Assembly (NCBI RefSeq): GCF_018320785.1
Contig: NC_054888.1
Span: 21,468,438 to 21,532,437 of the forward strand
Source of the DNA: Cheilinus undulatus
Lineage: Eukaryota > Chordata > Actinopteri > Labriformes > Labridae
DNA length: 64,000 bases
Direction: 5' to 3'
Part shown: positions 1 through 11,734 of the stretch, piece by piece
Layout: each line of letters starts with the position of its first letter
How positions within the stretch are numbered: the stretch's first letter is position 1
Notes under the pieces: generated by a model
Database searches by the model: none
The model's input: the letters and a program-made list of their open reading frames with translations, nothing else
Told to the model about the DNA's origin: nothing
Translations under genes and position numbers: made by a program

Positions 1-689
1 AACACACACTCACCACAGATATTATTGTTGTCCTTGTGCTGTATCCTGAACAGACTGAATCTGTTGTTATCTGGCTTAATGCAGACTGGACATGCTTGCG
101 TGTAAAGGTTTTTGGATTATCATCATTGAAAACAGAAATATGACATCAAAGAATACAGCCTGGTAACATAAGAGATGAATCCTCTTTAAAGCAAGGCTGC
201 AGAAAGTGGGTTGTTAAGGGGAGTTAGGATATTTTAACTCCTAGGCCCTATTTTATCCCATATTTTGGGTCTCATTGCATGTAAACATGCTCAATCAAAG
301 TTGTTGTTTTTGTCTCTCTGGGGTTGGGGCATTAACAGCTGATTTGGGCATTCTGATACCGAGTGGTAATCCTTAATGCTTTGTGTGGGCACAAAAGGTT
401 TGACATCTGATAGCTCAGGCTGTGCATGGATGTGGTCTTGGATGTCTTTATCTGGGCTGGATTAGATGCAACATTGTCGGAGATCTGTCTCTTAGAGCCG
501 GCTTGATTGCAGCAACACACACAAGAGCCTCAAATATGTAAAAATGGGACTACAGCTAAAACATACCACAATATCTCTGCATTTCTTATGAATCTCTATC
601 AAAGAATAAGCTAGACTTTTTGGAGGATACATGTCTCCTAGAGGTACAACATTGCCAAGCAGTAACAGTACAGTTTTGGGTCAAGATGA

Positions 690-2345
690 AGGGCAGGGTG
701 GATTTTTTATCTGTGACCTACAAAACGTATTGAGCTCATCCTTGAGTCAGGGCTGATTTTTGTGCAAAGTTTGAGGAAAATCCCTCAAAGCGTTCTTGAG
801 ATACTGCATCCACACAAGAAAAAAAATGAACATGAGGCCCAAATGATAGGCCAAATGATATTTGACCTCTAGAAACTAATCGGAAAACTAGATTGGACCT
901 TTGTGCAAAATTGGAAGAAAATCCCTCAAAATGTGCTTGAGATATTGCATTTGCAAGATGAACATGAGTCCCAATAGCCTTAATTTTGACCAATGACCTT
1001 TTAAATCTAATCAGATCATCTAGTAGCCACAATGTATAATTGTGCAAAGCTGGAGGAGAATCCTGAAAAGACTTTAAGAGATCTTCAAAGGCACCTAATA
1101 GGCATTCTCAAGATATCACATCAACAAGCAAAGGGATGTTAATGAGGCCTGATTACCTTGACCACTGACCGAAAACTTTCAGTATCCAATCAGTTCATCC
1201 TTGAGTCATACTGGGTGTTGGTGCATATATTGAAGTAAATCCCTCAAAACATGAGATATTATGTTAACAAGCAAAGGATGAATATCGGGCCCAATTACCT
1301 TAAATTATTGACTAATGACTGCCAAAATTCTATAAGTTCATCTTGAGTTTAAGTTGTTATTTGTGCAAAATATGAACAAAATCCATCAAAGCATTCTTGA
1401 GATATTGCATTCACAAGCAAAAGAGAAACATGAGGCCCAGGGACCCTTATTTGACATTTGACCTCTAAAATCTAATCGCTTAATCGTTAAGTCAGATCAG
1501 ACTTTCTAGCAAAGTTAGAAGAAAAGCCTCCAATTTTTTCATAAGATATTATGCTCTCAAGCAAGGGATACACATGAGGCCCAGTAGACCTGACCACTGA
1601 CCAAAAAACGTCCAAAATCCAATCAGTTCATCCTCAAGTCAACACAGACTTCTGCGAAAAGTTTGAAGAAAATCCTTCAAAATGCACTTGAGATATTGCA
1701 TTCATAAGCAAGGGATAAACATGAGGCCCAATGACCCTTATTTTGGCATTTGCCATCTAATATCTAATTGGGTAATTGTTAAATCAGATGGGTCCTTCTT
1801 GCAAAGTCAGATAAAATCCTCTTAAGTTTTCTTGAGTTATTGCAATCACAAGCAAAGGATGAACATGAGGCCCAGTTATCTTGACCACTGACTAAAGACC
1901 TCACTTCATCTTGAGTCTAAGTGGGTGTTTTGCAAAGTCTGAACAAAATCCCTCAAAGCAGGGAGATATTATATTCACAAGAAACAGATGAAAATAAGGC
2001 CCATTGTACTTGACTTTTGACCCACTTTAAAATATTGTCAGTTTACACTGGAATCAGAATTTATATTAGTGCAAAGCTTGAAGAAAATCTTTTAACACAC
2101 TCTTGGGCTATTGCATTCACAAGAAAGGATAAACATGAGGCCCTATGACACTTATTTTGAGCGAAGACTGCTAAAATCTAATTGGTACATCTTGAATCTT
2201 CACTGATAATCGTGCACAGTATTCTTGAGTTAGTGTTTACAAGCACAGGATGAACATGAGCTTGACTTCTGATCTTAAATCTTAAAAATTTAATCCGATC
2301 ATCTTGAAGTGAGTGGGAATTTTTCTACAAAGTTTGAAGGAATTC
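690..2345. repeat. Degenerate tandem array, ~140-bp unit, about 11 copies
   Basis: A phrase close to gaacatgaggcccaatga recurs at about 832, 960, 1140, 1280, 1425, 1570, 1720, 1860, 1990, 2130 and 2250, a spacing of 120-180 bases. Between these landmarks each unit repeats a run like aaaatccctcaaagcgttcttgagatattg and a run like tgaccactgacc. It resembles an interspersed repeat common in teleost genomes, here amplified in tandem inside a creb3l1 intron. Copies differ by substitutions and small indels, so the array is old. It has no sustained reading frame. Confidence 0.8.
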
Positions 2346-3600
2346 CCTTGAAGTGTTTTGATGGATGGCCCAAAAACAAAGTTGGGTCTGAATATATTAA
2401 TGCTTGAAGCAGTAGCACATTAAGGCTTCTGTTTTTAAAGATGAAAGCGCTCCACCGTGGGCTATACATGCTGGTATTTACAGTCTGTCTTCAGTTTATA
2501 AGCAAAGTGTGCCACAAGATGATTTATGAGACTCCAAACAGAAATTTGTCTGCTCCAGAAGGAACGTGTAGACTCATCCAGCTCTGTTATTACAACAATA
2601 TGAAACCAATGTGCTATTATCTCCAGAGGGTGGGTGGGTGTGTCTGGACCGAGGGGGGGTCTGTCTCTGCGTCTGTCTGTCGGCTTCGGCCTGTCATTAA
2701 AGCTGAGATTTAACAGCAGCTTTCATCATGCAGCCAGCCCCCTCCCTTCCCACAACACTCACACACGCTGGTGAATATGTTCAACCACTGCACGGGAACA
2801 ATGCGTTGGCACAAAGCGGGGAACATGAGTCAGCACGCTCACTCTCACAAATCCAAAGTTTCTGAATGTCTAAATAAAGTTTTCAGAGCTAAATTTGAGT
2901 TCCCATAGAGGCTCAAAATGCAGTTATTAGTGGTTATTGTGCTTCTATGCAGCGGTTTCTCTTTACTACACGCCCTTTTAAATATATGCACTATTTGGTT
3001 AGTGCTACTGGTGCTATCTGCACTTTCATCTTGCAGGAAATCTGCACAAAAATGTGCATGAAAAGGTAGAAAATCCAGCTCATGTGCAAAAGCAACCATA
3101 ACAGAATCCTATTGTCTAATTTTGGTGTATGATTTTCCACTCCTGCTCTTGACATTCAAGTCCAAATCTTCACCCAGTCACCCAGCGTGACCTTTGTGAG
3201 TATGGTTTATTTAAAGGCCTTAACCACTGTGGTGGGACTTCAAAGGGCAGCGTGAGTGATGCTGGTCGAAATCACCCCATAAAAAGTTTATTACAGCCGG
3301 CAACGTGCGGTTTTTCTGCCTCATGTTGTCGACAGCAGCAGGGAAATATGAAACACTGCAGACTGACTGTTGACCGGTTAATTGTCTCGCTTGGTTGCCG
3401 TAGCTGTAACTGATTCATTGTCTCCACCTAGTGGTCAGACTGGGCCATTACACCCACAGAGAGTTTAACCATCAGAGCCCTGCTCTCCAGATCACAGCAC
3501 TACTCTATTTTAGTGTTTAACTATGACCAGCTCTCTTCTTATTTAAACATAAACTGGATACGTGTTAACTTTAAAGGGGGATTCTGGGATTGTGTACTTA
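2346..3600. other. Intronic stretch without recognised feature
   Basis: Unique-looking sequence inside the inferred creb3l1 intron. It includes a GT-rich run around 2625-2700 and a C-rich block around 2735-2760. No exon with a known protein match, RNA gene or transposon end was seen. Confidence 0.4.
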
Positions 3601-4290
3601 GAGACTACTCCATAAAAGTTGGGACGTTGTGTAAAATGTGAATAAAACTAAACATAGTGATCAGCAAAACCTTTTCAACCTGTTTTCAACTGAACACAGC
3701 ACAAAGATATTACATGTTCAGCATGATATTTTGGAAATATACACGTTCTGAATTTTATGTTTGTGGCATGTTCCAAAAAAATTGGGACAGGGGCATGTTT
3801 ACCTCTATGATACATCACCTTGTGTCCCAACAACACTCTCTACTAAAGACATTAATTGTAAAAGGACTAAAAGTGGAAGTCTTTCTTATTATTGCTTACA
3901 AGGTTTCCATTGCCATAGGCCAGTGTCGTGAAGCCATGCTGTTGTAACTCCTGCAGAATGTGGCTTGGATTTTCTCTTGCTGAAATAAACAGGGATGCCC
4001 CTGAAAAGATATCATCTGGATGAAAGCATATGTTGCTCCAAAACCTGTATACACCTTTTAGTATTAATGGTGCCTTCATAGATGTGCAAGTGACCCGTGC
4101 CATGGGCAGTAATTCACCCCTACACCTTTTGAAGTTTGCATTGATAGCAATCTGCATGGTCTTTTTTCTGCTATGGCCTGGACTTGACAGCTGTTTTTGG
4201 AAATTAACACAAATTTTGGATTTGATCCCTGCAACATGTTCCAGAAAAGCTGGGACAGGGACAATAAAAGACAGCGAAAGTTATGCAACA
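3601..4290. mobile_element. Degenerate DNA-transposon relic with 'gttgggac' ends
   Basis: The left part begins with cataaaagttgggacgttg near 3611, and the right part contains gttccagaaaagctgggaca near 4239. These ends, and an internal ttccaaaaaaattgggaca at about 3771, match the terminal sequence of the better-preserved element at 37824-38476. Translation of either strand gives no intact transposase. It is most simply an eroded copy of the same Tc1/mariner-like family, possibly composite. The exact borders are uncertain. Confidence 0.5.
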
Positions 4291-4397
4291 CTCAGAAAAT
4301 GTTTTTGGACACTGTGGTCTTCAGAGTGACTCTGTGAGTCACTTGGAATCTGAAATGTATTTTAATCTGAAACATCGACATGGTATTTCTCTTCCAG

Positions 4398-5622
4398 GTC
4401 TCTCCTACAGCAGCTGCAGAAGCTTCAGTCGTTGATTTCAGGGAAAGTCGTCCCTCGTTCTTGTAAAATGGCCTCAACTCAAACAGGGACATGCTTAATG
4501 GTAAATATCTATGGTTATCTTTACTATTCAGCTATAGCTGTTATTTGTTAAGTTTCTGTTATATCGTTTATTAACTTGTGTGTTTGTCTCTCTTTCCAGA
4601 TGATGGCGTTGTGTTTTGTCCTTGTGTTGGGCTCCTTCTCCCCCTGCCTCTCTCCTCTCTCCTTCCTCGCTGACTCTTCCTCTTCTTTGTCCTCCTCTTC
4701 CTCTCATTCCCCCTCCGCTCCTCTACCATCAGCGGACCTCTACACCACCAGTCAGGGTACGTCAGCAAATCTTTACCCATTATTCTACTGTAATAAAGGA
4801 TATTTATGGTACATGTGTAGGTTTTTCATGTAAAAAATGTGTCAGTTGATAATTAAGTGCCCAAGAGTATCATGTTTCTACAAGATGGATGTGGCAAAAT
4901 AACTGATGTGCATCATCCTACTTTTTTGCACCTTTCTGTTTGAGTACCAAGCGTCTCTATCCAACCTTAAAGGGTAGAACAAGACACGTGTCTGATGAGT
5001 TAAAGCTGCACCAAACTTCTTAACTTTGTGGAGAAATTCATGTTGACATTATTTATGGGTAGTATCCAAGGGCTGGCTGCAGAGAAGCATCCCCACAGCA
5101 TGATGCTGCCACCACTGTGCTTCATAGTGGGTGGTGTGTTTGTGGTGATGTGCAGAGTTTAGCGTCTTGTCTGATGGACAAAAAAGCTCCATTTTGGTCT
5201 CATCAGACCAAAGATCTTTCTTCCACTTGACCCTGAAGTCTCCCACATGCCTTTTTGGCCAAACAAATGAGTTAAGTTGTCATACTAGATGAAGTTGCAA
5301 GAGAATGAAGCCAATCTTTGTTTCTCTTACAGTCCGTTCCCGCAGTCTGCTCTTCTACGATGAAGGGTCTCCACTGGAGCAAAGTTTAGAGAGTGACAGA
5401 CTGCAGCCTGACACGCACTCTCACATTCAGAGCAGCAGATACACAGCTGAGACGCAAAGAAACCAGACGACTGGGCCAAAAACAGACCACAGGTACAGAT
5501 CATTCTCAAAGACATTGATGTATTTATTGTTACATGTGTGACTTTCTCATTTAACCCTGACTCATTTCAACTCTTCTCTCTGCAGAGAAACAAAAGCAGA
5601 AGGAGTCTCAGAGATTTTCTGA
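4398..5622 (+). CDS. creb3l1: Cyclic AMP-responsive element-binding protein 3-like 1 (OASIS), C-terminal exons only
   Basis: CREB3L1 is an ER-membrane bZIP transcription factor released by regulated proteolysis. Four exons splice in frame: 4398-4500, 4600-4756, 5333-5492 and 5586-5622 (TGA 5620-5622), all with AG/GT borders. The first encodes the end of the zipper region ([11 protein letters not shown]) and the family signature [12 protein letters not shown]. The second encodes a hydrophobic membrane segment ([12 protein letters not shown]) followed by a Ser/Pro-rich stretch. The third begins [12 protein letters not shown], in which RSLL fits a site-1-protease RxxL site on the lumenal side. 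The protein ends SEIF after a rather short lumenal tail. The N-terminal activation domain, basic region and most of the zipper lie left of the window. creb3l2 is the main alternative; nearby harbi1 and atg13 favour creb3l1. Confidence 0.88.
5049..5246 (-). mobile_element. Tc1-like transposase fragment
   Basis: On the minus strand the translation contains [10 protein letters not shown] followed by [24 protein letters not shown]. This corresponds to the DDE-domain segment of Tc1-like transposases around the second catalytic Asp and the conserved HHPKHT and GGGS motifs. Only this segment is recognisable, it carries changes in the conserved glycines, and no inverted repeats are visible nearby. 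It lies inside the intron between creb3l1 exons 4600-4756 and 5333-5492, antisense to that gene. Confidence 0.75.
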
Positions 5623-8600
5623 CAACGTCTCAATCCTCCTCTCATGACTTCTCATCTCTGACCCCAAAGATCCTGCAGATCCCCTCTTCTCAGACGGCTT
5701 CACATCAGCATCCAGCTGGACCAAAACCTCAGTTTTCTCCTTTTTTATCACACTCTTTCATTCTGCAGTCTGTTCACCCTCCTTAGCCGTTTTACTGTCT
5801 GTACGTAGAGCTTTACTCCTCACCTTAAACAGACTCTGATTCACCTGAAAAGACTTGATTTTAAAGGAAACAAAATGATGGAATTTATCTTTTAAAATGA
5901 AGGATAATTTTAAATCCCCTTGTTGAAAATTATCAGTCATGCAGTAGCCTACCAGAGCAACTTGTAGCATTTAAAGAGACATAGATTAAGATATAAAGTC
6001 AGCTATGTTTAGCCTATAGAATCAAAGCATTATAGGTTGCAAGTTTGCAAAGCTTCATGGGAAATGATGCACTTTGCACCTTTAAATATGAGCATGTGTA
6101 AAACACTGTCATAAATGACTTAAATAAAGTTAGTTTTAGCCATAGACTTACAACGAGGTGGTGTAAGTGTAGCCCTTGGGTCTGAATAGACAAGCTATTA
6201 GCAGAGCTTTAAGCATGCAAGGCCAAGTAGGCCAAGTAGGTTTAGACATTAAAGCAATTCGGCTTATTTTGGACCAAATGCAGTGAGCACAGATGTAGGA
6301 TTTGTAAAGAAAAAGCCACACTTTAAATACCCTTTTTCCATCTAAAGAATTGGCTACAGCTTATATACCCATGCCACCAATATGCCAGAGTAAGGTGCTG
6401 AGATATGCATCATTTCTGCAGACCAAGACCAAGTGTGACTGAAAATTCCCTCTGGTCTTTGTGTTTTGCAACAGCTGTTTCGCTGCTCAGAATGTGGAGG
6501 AATGCATAAAGACGAAGACCAGACCAGCAAGGTTTGACACTGCATAAATCTTTCGGAGCACTAATGTGATTGAAAATACTGCTCAAAGACAAGGCTGAAG
6601 AGGGCAGAGGGAGTCACAGACAGTTATGAGGCTGTCTAACAACAATCACTGCATTGTTATATGATGTATCATAGACAGTAGATGTGCTAAGTTCATACAA
6701 TGAAAAATAGATGATAGCAAAAGAGCGACACAGATGCTGCACGTTGTGGGCTCTACTGAATGAAATGGAAATGCAGGCGGCTTATATTCCAGATTTTGCA
6801 GTAGACCAAATTACATAGCAGATATCGATACTTCAACCTTCAACACACTTTCTTCTCAAAAGTATTGATTCAGGCACCGTCGCTGTATAAAAATGATCAA
6901 TTTAACACTGGCATCAGAAAAAAACCCAAACGATACCCAACCCTAGTTGCAAGGTACGGATACGCAACTAGCAAGCCACTCTGCCCATCTCCTCTGGTCA
7001 CTTGCTGCCTTTAAGTGAGGAGTCTTTTCAGTCAAACCAGCACGCCAAGCAGTTTATTTACTGAATTATGACCTTATGAGGGTGAAAAGCTGGTGAAAAG
7101 TGGCGCCAACTGTCACCTTTTTGGTCTGTGTTGCTACATATCCCAGCAGTGAAGCATCCAAATGAATGGGAGCAAATTCACAGTATAACGGCGTTTGTCT
7201 CGGGATTTTACTCTGGTATGTTGGTTGCATCTGTATAAAGGATGTAGCTCACGTTTTTGATGAAAAAACAGCCTTTATCTTACAAAAGTGCAAAATGTCT
7301 TACTAGTCCACAGCTGCTGCCACAAACCAGTGACTACGTCCACCTTTTATATACAGTCTGCTCTTTGTACTTCATGCTTGTATTTTATTTTGAAGGGGAT
7401 GTGCTTGATCCCTTCACACCATATATTCATACCAGGCTGAACCTAAAACACATCAGAATTATATATTTTTTAAAAAGCCATTAGACTCCAAGAGGATTTG
7501 TGTCCAGCAATGATTTAAATTAGAGGATATTCAGTAAATAGTGACTACACATGTTAGGACCCAAGTCAAGTCTTTACATAGGAGATGCTTGAACAATACT
7601 TCTTGGCAAGTTAAATCCATATTTTAGCTGTTAATTAGCTGCCAATTAAAGATCCCACAGCTCTGTGATAGTAGTAAACAGAACACAATAAATGCAACGT
7701 ATTATTAAACTGATACTTCAGAAAGTAGCAGTGCCATTTCAAAAGTGCCTTCCACTTACTTGAGTCAAATGAGGCCTTAAATAAAAAGCCAACACCCTTA
7801 CATCTACACCTGAAGCTTATCTCTACCTATATAAAAATATTTTTTCACTTTAAGTCGTTTACATCAATCATTAACAGAATGAATGTGAAAGGAAGTTGTT
7901 TTCCTGCACTCGTAAGGCTTCTTTTTAACCATTTACCAAAGTTTAACAGAGTAATATTGCTTATTTTCCTTTTTTATCTGGGATTACATCTGGTTTTCAC
8001 CTCTGATTAAGACCAAAATTCTGCACCATTTACCATATTTTCAGGGACTGTTCACAGGGGTCCTGACAGAGGTTGGGAAACATGACATCAAAGTATTTTT
8101 TATGAATTAAAAATTGTACATATAATATATTTGCAGCATTGAAAAAAGAGCATATTTAATTTATGCAACAAAAAAATAATTGTTTTTAAGATCAGTTTAT
8201 CTCAGTGTCTTGTTTTCTAAATAATGTTTACAAAAATCTCAAAAATACGTCTTATAATATATTCTGAGCATCAGAAAAGAGCATATTTATTTTATGCACA
8301 AAAAAAGAGGAAGTGTGTCGTGGTTTTAGGATGAAGTTTTACATGATGGTGTGTCGTTTACATGCTGTTTCATGGATGTAAAACTTTGATCGTTTTTTGT
8401 CTTTAACTGTAATACAGTGTTTGACTGCTGTCGCATGGAGAAAACTAAATCATCAGATTTTACCCTCCAGGTGAAGAAAACACAAATCAATCACAGAATC
8501 TAAAAGTGAACTATAATGTAGTTTTTAAATCCACCCTCATGCGACAGCAGTGTGTTGTATTTATTCCTGTTTGTAGAAAGTGTGTATATATTGATGAAGC

Positions 8601-9040
8601 CAATCAGGAGACTAAAACATTCCAAGAATTTAACACCACTAGTTTTTTAACCAGGAAAATCTTTATTTCTTCACCACTAGACTGCCTTTGTTAGAAAACG
8701 TAATATTTCGCATCCAGTCAAATCTTGAAACTTTAAATGAAATATTTCACTTTGAGCTCTGACTCAACAAAAACACAAAATTCCTTTTTTTATCCAAAAG
8801 CGTTACAGTTGACACATTTTCTTTTATTTTGTTTTTTTTTTTATGTTTTTGATTTTGTCTTTTGTGCGAAAAATTACACAATTTCTTGTGACTGCAACTC
8901 GTAGCACAAATATTCTGTCATTTTATTCTTAAAGGGGAATTCTGGTGTTTTTTAAACCATTTTTTTTAAAAATACATTTAATTCCAGCATCCACAGAAGT
9001 GGCCATTAATTGCTGCAGTGTTGTCAGTGTACATCCACTA
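5623..9040. other. creb3l1 3' flank and intergenic DNA
   Basis: This includes the creb3l1 3' untranslated region. A plausible polyadenylation signal (aataaa) on the plus strand is near 6123. Around 6925-6945 the phrase cgatacccaaccctag looks like the right end of an hAT-type element that starts tagggttgggtatcg, but a partner end was not found. The rest, to about 9040, is AT-rich without a gene I can support. Confidence 0.4.
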
Positions 9041-10870
9041 CAAGTCCTTGTTTTTCTTCTGTCGTGTCCCTACAGGGATAGAGCTCATCTCTGAGGTAGA
9101 CGATACCTGTTCTTAAAGAAAAACAGACTTTTCATCACTCTCTTCGAGACGCCATTCTCAAAACGGTGAATTTACATCGACAGTTAAAGGAGTTGATGCT
9201 CTACCTCTGCCTGTAACAGCAACTTCTGAATTTATTGAAGTAACATCTCCTTTTGTAAGTGGAGTCTGCTAGTTTAAAGAGAGCAATGTAACAGCTGATC
9301 CTGCACATATTTGTGTGATGGTAACAGAAAACCTGCAAACAAACTACCAGGAGTAGAGCAAAAACTCCCACATTTGCGAAGGTTAAGTTGCATTTTTGTC
9401 AACTGAGTCTGTTGTCTTTAAACAATATTTTTTGTGGCTCACCTTGCCGTAGAACCTTCTCTAGAAAAAAGCTTCTCATATAGCTATTTTGAAGCTACCA
9501 GACTACATTTTTACCTCGCTGAATAAAGGAGTTGATGCTCTACCTATGCCTCAAACTGCTAGGTTGTTTATCTTGTCTTTTGGCCTTCATTCTGGATAAG
9601 ATCTCATACAATGTTTTTGCTACAAAAAGGAAAAACACCAATGTGAAAAAAAAAAAAAGCAAATCTATGCAGTGGTAGATCAGCAAGGTAACCTAACTCC
9701 TTTTGCAAGGAGAGTCTGCTACTTTAAAGCGAGAAATTTCACAGCACATATTAACAAAAAAACTGCAAACTAACAAAACAAAGCAGGAATAAAGCACAAC
9801 TCCCATATTTGTAAAGGTAACGTTCCCTTTTTGCCAATTGATTCTGGTAACTTTAAAGAGAACAATACATTTAGTGGTTTCTTTTGCTATTTCCAGAAAA
9901 AGCCTCTCTTTTAAAGCTACCAGACTACATAATCAAAACTAGTTGATGCTCTACCTCTGCCTTGATTAGTTTAGCTGTTTGTGTTTTGTTAGATGTTTTT
10001 AATTGGTAAGAGCAGACCCTGCACAAAAAAGACCTTGCTAAAAAAAATAAGAAATTGAAGCAGCAGTAGATCAGCAACTCCTGTATTTATCACATCATTT
10101 TTTTTCTGCACAGTCTGCTAGTTTGAAGAGAGCAATGTGACAGCTCTTGTTGGTTTTTCCAAAGAATCTTTTCCAGGAATATCCACACGTATTGCTCTTG
10201 AAGATTTTATGAGCAAAAGCAGCAATTTTATTTCGCGGGACAAAGGAGTTGATGCTCTGCCCCTAGTTTGATCTGTTTAGTTGTGTTATATGTTTTAAAA
10301 GGCAAGAGTAGATCTTGCACATATTTGTGTGATGCTAACAAAAACCCTGCAAACCAACTGACAAATCAAGGCAGTGACAGATCAGCAACTTCTGTATTTA
10401 TAACGGCAAAATTATTGTTTTGGTCATTGGAGTTTGGTGGTTTAAATAGAGCAAAAGTTACAGCTATGGCTTGTTCCATACAGGAATTTTCTCCAGAAGC
10501 AGCTACAAGACTACAAAAGAAGGCTAAAAGGTTTTGCCGTGCAGAATGGAGGAGTCGATGCTCTACCTCTGCCCCAGTCAGCTTGACTGTTATCATTATT
10601 TAATGCTTTGAAATGGTAAGAGCAGATCTTGCACATATCTGTGCAGCTCTTGAGAACTCCTTTTGCACCCTGGTTTTGGTCCATCTGATGGTGTGAGTTC
10701 ATGCAAGAATAAAGAGAACACAACAGAACATTTACAGCTTGTGGTTTCTCAACAGAACCATTTTCTTTAATAAAAAGACGAGATAAAGACACTGATTGTC
10801 TCTTGAACCTAAAATTACAATTTACAATGCTCTTTTTAAAGCCACCAGACTCCACTGACAAAAACAGTGG
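9040..10870. repeat. Degenerate tandem array, units of roughly 300-400 bp, five to six copies
   Basis: The phrase gttgatgctctacctctgcc, or a close variant, recurs at about 9190, 9530, 9940, 10247 and 10553. Each copy is followed in the same order by a tgcacatatttgtgtgatg-like block, a ctgcaaacaaac-like block, a gtctgctagtttaaagagagcaatg-like block and an agctaccagactac-like block. Spacing is about 305-410 bases because copies carry different indels. It is not a known mobile element to me and has no coding capacity. It lies between creb3l1 and harbi1. Confidence 0.75.
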
Positions 10871-11734
10871 TTTAACTTGGCAGAGAAAAAAAACTTAAAT
10901 GTAACCCAAGCGGCTTGCTCTTTTGTTTGAAATTTGGCTTTTAAAAGCTTGTAGTTTCACAAGCAACTACTGTGTCTAACTAGCAAAAACATGCTAGTTT
11001 AGTGGCTTTAAATAGATGGATTTCCTGGCTGTTTTGGTGGAAAAAATGAGACTTATTTGTGGATGTACTTTGACCAGGCATGTTAACATGCACCTTGTTA
11101 AACACGTGTTTGATTTAATTGGTGATTTAAACTTACTTATAAATAAAGCCCAGGTTAAAAACACCAGATTCCCCTTTAACAATCTTAATGCACCAGTGTA
11201 CATAAATAATGACAACTTAATGTGCAGTTGTTGTAAATAATGCCCTTTTTTTGTATTGTGAGATTGTCCAAAATTTTAACCTGTGGAATTACGTGGAAAA
11301 GGTAAAAAAAAAGTTGAGTTTGGGGGTAAATGAAGATGTAAACTGGGTGGGAATTTCACGAAAAGAAAAAGAGGGAGGGTGACTTTTTCCACTTGTAAAG
11401 AATCCTCGATAACAGCAGCTGCACACAGTTTGAATAATGTAAAACTCCAGGAGGTGCTTGATTATTCTGACATTTCCATGAGGATAATCAAGCACTTTTG
11501 GGCGATATTTAAAATGTGTTATGATCCAATGTTGTCTTGGTTTGTTGTATAGCTCCTTGCATGTTCCTCAATATACTTCTATGTTATCTTAGTGTAGTCC
11601 GTAGAGTAGAAACCAGCAAAATATTAAAAAACTGCATCAGCAACACTGTGTCTGTGGACTTATTTTGCTTTAAATGAGACTCTCCTGTTCATCTCTCTGC
11701 TCTTATTGCAGTCTTATTCAGTCTTTTGATGAGA
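10871..11734. other. harbi1 3' flank
   Basis: AT-rich DNA immediately downstream of the harbi1 stop codon on the minus strand. No exon or element was recognised. Confidence 0.4.

Larger units (their letters stand above)
1..4397 (+). other. creb3l1: creb3l1 intron (part), no coding exon seen
   Basis: This stretch lies directly upstream of the first visible creb3l1 exon, which begins in the middle of a codon, so the gene must continue to the left. I looked for the basic-leucine-zipper exons that normally precede that exon and did not find them here, so the stretch is taken as intron. It holds a degenerate tandem array (about 690-2345), a degenerate transposon relic (about 3600-4290) and otherwise unremarkable AT-rich DNA. 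A short ORF at 2441-2713 resembles nothing I know. Confidence 0.6.

Noticed and set aside
2441-2713. Plus-strand ORF of 90 codons in the creb3l1 intron
   Set aside because: No recognisable domain and no exon-like borders; the N-terminal hydrophobic stretch alone is not enough.
4576-4849. Alternative frames over the Ser/Pro-rich creb3l1 exon, including a 69-codon Arg/Lys-rich minus ORF
   Set aside because: They are shadows of the CT-rich coding strand; the splice-consistent frame is the CREB3L1 one.
10268-10861. Overlapping ORFs of 111 and 116 codons on opposite strands
   Set aside because: Both fall on the 300-400-bp repeat array and match nothing known.
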